Positions 60,726 to 64,000 of a stretch of DNA of 64,000 nucleotides are shown one piece after another. The stretch is from Epiperipatus broadwayi. Its lineage: Eukaryota; Onychophora; Udeonychophora; Euonychophora; Peripatidae. The notes below the pieces were generated by a model. That model had not been told where the DNA came from, made no database searches, and was given only the letters and a program-made list of their open reading frames with translations. Each line of letters opens with the position of its first letter. The first letter of the stretch is position 1. The stretch covers positions 622,001 through 686,000 of the forward strand of contig JAQFVV010012537.1 in NCBI GenBank assembly GCA_028023455.1, given 5' to 3'. The translations under genes were made by a program, and so were the position numbers.

Positions 60726-61587
60726 TTTTGTCAGGTCTTTTTTTTGCAGATGATATATTTTTGTGTGCAGAAAAAGAGAAGATATGGAAGTTATGTTGAG
60801 GACATGTGCAAGGGTGGGTAAAGAGATGGGGATTAAATTTAGTGAAGAAAAATCAAATATAATGATGGTTAATACTGAGGAAAGAGAAGATGTAGAATTT
60901 TTATTGGGAGATATTAAGTTAAGTGTGGTGAATAGATATAGTTATTTGGGAATTATTTTAAGTAATCAGAAAAATTATTTGGATGAATGGGAGAAAAAAT
61001 TGATAAATGAAGCAAAGAAAAGAAAGGGATTGATAAAGAAATTAACAGTATTTTCATATAATAAATATGATGTAGCTAGAATTATATGGAAAGGAGTTGC
61101 AGTAGCAGGGTTAACATATGGTAATGATGCATTATATGTTAGTAAAAAGATATTAGATTATTTAGAAAAAACTCAAAGGGAAGTAGGAAGACATGCATTG
61201 GATGCAGAAGTATGGACAGCAAGGGAGGCAATTCAAGGAGAAATGGGATGGTCAAGTTTTCATATGAGAGATGCAAAAAGTAAAATGAAAATGTTTGGTA
61301 GATTGCAGTTTATGGATAATAAAAGAATAGCTAAAATAGTGTTTAATTGGGTTATGAGTAAAGGGCAGGTAACAAGATGGGTGAGAAAGGTAATGCGCTA
61401 TGCAAAAGATTTGGATAAAGAATTTATATCAGTATATTTGTACAAAAGATGGGATGATTGTGTTAAGAGGATTATTGAGTGTTATAGTAGTAAGGAATGG
61501 GATAAAAGAATAAATTTATTAATAAAGACTAGGGAGTTAGAGAGATGGAGAAATAGTATGGAGAGTAAAAAGAGTTTAAATATATAG
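60726..61587 (+). pseudogene. LINE ORF2, FADD block and thumb/C-terminal region (two frameshifts)
   Basis: A second frame carries GLFFADDIFLCAEKE (60735-60780), the catalytic pair, but closes within about 20 codons. A third frame resumes at about 60775 (EDMEVMLRTCARVGKEMGIK) and runs to 61587 through RYSYLGIILS, WKGVAVAGLTYG and later thumb sequence. Both breaks are single-base-deletion-like and lie beside T or A/G runs, so a sequencing error is possible as well as mutation. Confidence 0.8.
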
Positions 61588-61966
61588 AAATAAACAGAAT
61601 ATTAGGTGTGAGTTAATATATGATAATAGTAAGGAAAGTAGTTTATTGTTTAAGGCTCGAACGGGATCTTTAGCTACAAAAGAATATACATGTAAATGGA
61701 AAAATATGGGTGATTTATTTTGTAAATTATGTAAGGAAGGAATTGAAAATATTAGGCATTTGTTAATTGAATGTAAATGTTTGAAAACAGAAAGGGTACA
61801 TATAATGAAGTTGTGGAAAAATAAATATGAAAAGAGTGATTATACAGAAAGTGAATTATTGGTTTTTATGCTAGGTTTGGGAAAAGATAAGGGGGATTTA
61901 GATATAAAGGTTATAGAGTTGACAAAAATTATGTTGTGGAAATGGGATAGAGCAGATTATGGGTAA
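61588..61966 (+). pseudogene. LINE ORF2, C-terminal zinc-finger end (frameshifted)
   Basis: After another frame change at about 61575-61585 the protein continues to TAA at 61964-61966. It contains FKARTGSLATKEYTCKW and a finger C-K-L-C-x7-H-x4-C (CKLCKEGIENIRHLLIEC), the typical terminal CCHC of many LINE ORF2 proteins. Confidence 0.82.
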
Positions 61967-62083
61967 ATTTAGAGTGGGGAATGTAAAAGAAAGTGGCTAA
62001 CAGGTTTATCTGGGCTTAATTGCTGAGATATTCTTGACTTCGTTTAAGGAGAAGCCATAATACATCACATCACATCACACATG
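61967..62083 (+). repeat. LINE 3' untranslated end and CATCA tail
   Basis: A short 3' end (117 bp) finishing in TACATCACATCACATCACAC. It is shared with 14619-14732, which fixes the 3' boundary. Short microsatellite tails like this, rather than poly-A, are typical of CR1/L2-group LINEs. Confidence 0.88.
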
Positions 62084-63012
62084 CTTTAGGTTTATTGCCT
62101 TAGTAAATATTACTTTCTATTTTACTCAACTGTGAGTGCTTTTTGGTTGAATTAGTCATGAAAACTTATTTAACTGATATCAATGCAGTTTGAAATTCGA
62201 TCTGCAACATTATTAAATTGGGAAAACACTTTGACTACCTTAAAATATTGCATTATCATTGATAATTAACATGTGTACAAAATTTAAACAAAATCCTTTC
62301 AAATGTCAGAAATCAGCTACAAGATTTCAGACAAACACAAAACAAACAAAATTTGTAAATTAAAAGAAGCATTTAAAAATGAATAAAAATATAGTACTTA
62401 TAAATTATTGATTTCTTTTCTATCGATTTCCTAATAATATGTAAATATTTTCTTATTGAAATAAAGCTTCAAAAAACATCTAAGCAGAAATATCACTCTA
62501 TAACTAAACATTTGCTAGTTTATATTTACAATGTGTTTTAAACCTTTTTACCTGTAACTCTGAACATGAAGTGTTATGTTTTTAAATATATAATATAAAC
62601 AATTTACATCTGGGAGATAATAAAATTTACTGCCCTGTATGGTTTAGTGCAGTGGTAGAATGTTAGAATGTAAAATATAAGGTCCTCCTAGTGCAATGGT
62701 AAAGTGTCAGACACAGGAGTCTAAAATCCTCCCAATTGATTTCACTGTTGGCACTTCCAGTGCTCAAATTTCTTATGAATTCTCAAGCACTAAAATCATT
62801 TAATTATTATAACTAAATTTACTGATTTTTTTTTTTTTTAAAAAGTGCATTTATTTTTTAATTTTAATTGAAGGGATATTTTTATTATGCCAACTAATCC
62901 ACAATATAAATATCACAAGGCTATAACATGATCCCAACTTATACATTGCTGTTTCAATAGCATACTCTTTCTTTTACTACAGCTATCCCACTTAATATAA
63001 ATTATAGTAAAT
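62084..63012. other. Non-coding sequence with tRNA-like patch
   Basis: Two A-box-like motifs, TAGTGCAGTGG (62645-62655) and TAGTGCAATGG (62689-62699), both fit TRGYNNANNGG. The following GTGTCAGACACAGGAGTC looks like a tRNA D/anticodon region, but no convincing B box follows. It may be a decayed SINE. The rest is AT-rich. Confidence 0.35.
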
Positions 63013-63085
63013 AGTGCCATGTGATAGTGCCTAATAAATGATATCCAATATTCCCAGACTAGTTTCTAGCTTAAAGCATAAATCC
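63013..63085. repeat. Half copy of the inverted-repeat family at 29.8-30.1 kb
   Basis: Shares CAGACTAGTTTCTAGCTT and the preceding GTGCC...ATATC layout with the left arm 29858-29905. Only one arm is present. Confidence 0.6.
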
Positions 63086-63340
63086 ATAATAGACATAAAT
63101 GAATTTTTAAAAAAATATTATTTATCAACTAATTGGTTTAATCCAATTATATTCTTCTAGATAACAATTTTTTTATTAATATTATTATTATTTATTTTTC
63201 TTTTAATTAAATAGTTATTTTATTTCTAGTAACTTTTGATTATATTACACAAATTAACTCTGCAAATGCCACATTTTTAGGCAAACATTTATTCACACAC
63301 TCACTTGTCAATAAATACTTAAATGATTTAATGATTATTA

Positions 63341-63892
63341 ATCATAGAATTAAACTTGGTTGGAGTGTTTTTGTAGAAATAATTTGATACTAAAAGGAAA
63401 TATGCCTATGTGTTTGAAAAGGAATTTTTTTAATAAATGTGTTTACCAGTTCTTACTTATGGATCTGAGACTTGGAAACTTAATAGAAGAGCAATACAGA
63501 GACTTTAGACCACTCAAAGAAGTATGGAGAGATACATATTGGGAGTAAAAAGAAGAGAATGAAAACACAATATATGGTTAAGAGAACAAACAGGTGTTCA
63601 TGACCTCATTGAAAAAATTAGAAAAATGAAGTGGAATTGGGCTGAACATATTGCTAGAAGAGATGATAATAGATGGACAATTGAAATCTTAAATGGGATT
63701 CCAAGAGATTGTAAAAGACCTAGAAAGAGACCACATGTGAGATGGAGGGATGAAATAAGAAAGTGTGCAGGGGTGATGTGGAAAAAAGAAACTAAAGATC
63801 AGAGAAGAGGATTGAAATTGGAGAGACCTTCATCCTGCAGTGGATTGATAATAGTTGATAATGATGATGAATCATTGGGGGAAGGAGAATAA
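63341..63892 (+). mobile_element. RTE-like LINE, 3' fragment
   Basis: The C-terminal part of an RTE-type reverse transcriptase ORF in two frames. Early part: LTYGSETWKLNRRAIQR, then MERYILGVKRRE. The open stretch 63626-63892 contains MKWNWAEHIARRDDNRWTIE, RPRKRPHVRWRDEIRK and the closing LERPSSCSGLIIVDNDDE. Same family as 25985-27465 but better preserved. The upstream ORF is absent, so this is a 5'-truncated insertion. Confidence 0.88.
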
Positions 63893-64000
63893 AATGATTT
63901 GTTTTTAATAACCTCTATTTTTAATCAATCAACTTCTTTTACTAATATCCAATTATCGTATATTTTACCTTGTGTGGTTTGATGCAATTACAGAATGGCA

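Larger units (their letters stand above)
56949..62083 (+). mobile_element. Near-full-length non-LTR retrotransposon (LINE)
   Basis: About 5.1 kb with 5' monomers (56949-57526), ORF1 (PHD-like finger, coiled coil, SGNH esterase), ORF2 (APE-type endonuclease, reverse transcriptase, CCHC-type terminal finger) and a 3' end in TACATCACATCACATCAC. An esterase-bearing ORF1 with PHD-like finger is known from CR1/L2-group LINEs, which is my preferred placement. ORF2 has about three frameshifts, so this copy is inactive as assembled. A 5'-truncated relative is at 14619-14732. Confidence 0.9.

Noticed and set aside
62640-62760. A functional tRNA gene
   Set aside because: A-box matches exist, but no acceptor stem pairing and no convincing B box; at best a decayed SINE.

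Overview
The window is strongly AT-rich, with long introns, dispersed repeats and no prokaryotic gene layout. It is nuclear DNA of an invertebrate animal. The animal assignment rests on four spliced exons of a fibrillin-type extracellular-matrix gene on the minus strand: calcium-binding EGF, eight-cysteine TB, end of TB, calcium-binding EGF. The phylum cannot be settled from the sequence. The four exons (32096-31971, 31845-31696, 27821-27756, 17527-17402 on the minus strand) have consensus splice sites and matching phase-1 junctions. Apart from possible exons I failed to see, most of the window looks like intron sequence of this one gene, or its flank, filled with transposable elements.

Left part (1-17400): a nearly complete Ty3/gypsy-class LTR retrotransposon lies at 1630-6340 on the plus strand. 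Its two 414-bp LTRs are almost identical and it has a 4-bp target duplication, a primer-binding site and a polypurine tract. Its gag-pol frame is broken by a frameshift, a stop and a small deletion. It is followed by the first copy of a 1.2-kb terminal-inverted-repeat (TIR) element with 8-bp target duplications (8540-9761), by a much older gypsy-class remnant on the minus strand (about 10.1-12.5 kb), and by a 5'-truncated LINE tail (14619-14732).

Middle (17400-33000): the fibrillin-like exons are interspersed with a 3-copy tandem repeat, a hAT-type MITE nested in an older repeat, a tRNA-derived SINE and a rotted gag/integrase-tail retroelement bracketed by a repeated 0.8-kb sequence. There is also an RTE-like LINE remnant, a long inverted repeat and a TTAA-flanked palindromic MITE.

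Right part (33000-64000): this holds a primer-binding-site motif on the minus strand, an inverted-repeat cluster split by a second SINE copy, and the second 1.2-kb TIR element in opposite orientation. It also holds several minisatellites, another gag remnant, a 500-N assembly gap and a near-full-length non-LTR retrotransposon (56949-62083). That element has about 190-bp 5' monomers, an ORF1 with PHD-like finger, coiled coil and SGNH esterase, an ORF2 with endonuclease and reverse transcriptase, and a CATCA-type tail. The window closes with the 3' end of another RTE-like LINE.

No RNA gene, CRISPR array, operon or defence system was recognised. The most noteworthy items are the LINE (same-frame ORF1/ORF2 split by one stop, cytosine-poor coding strand, monomer promoter), the two GGTRCT-ended transposons with perfect or near-perfect 8-bp duplications, the nested insertions that record relative ages, and a probably spurious assembly gap whose two flanks carry the same 44 bases.
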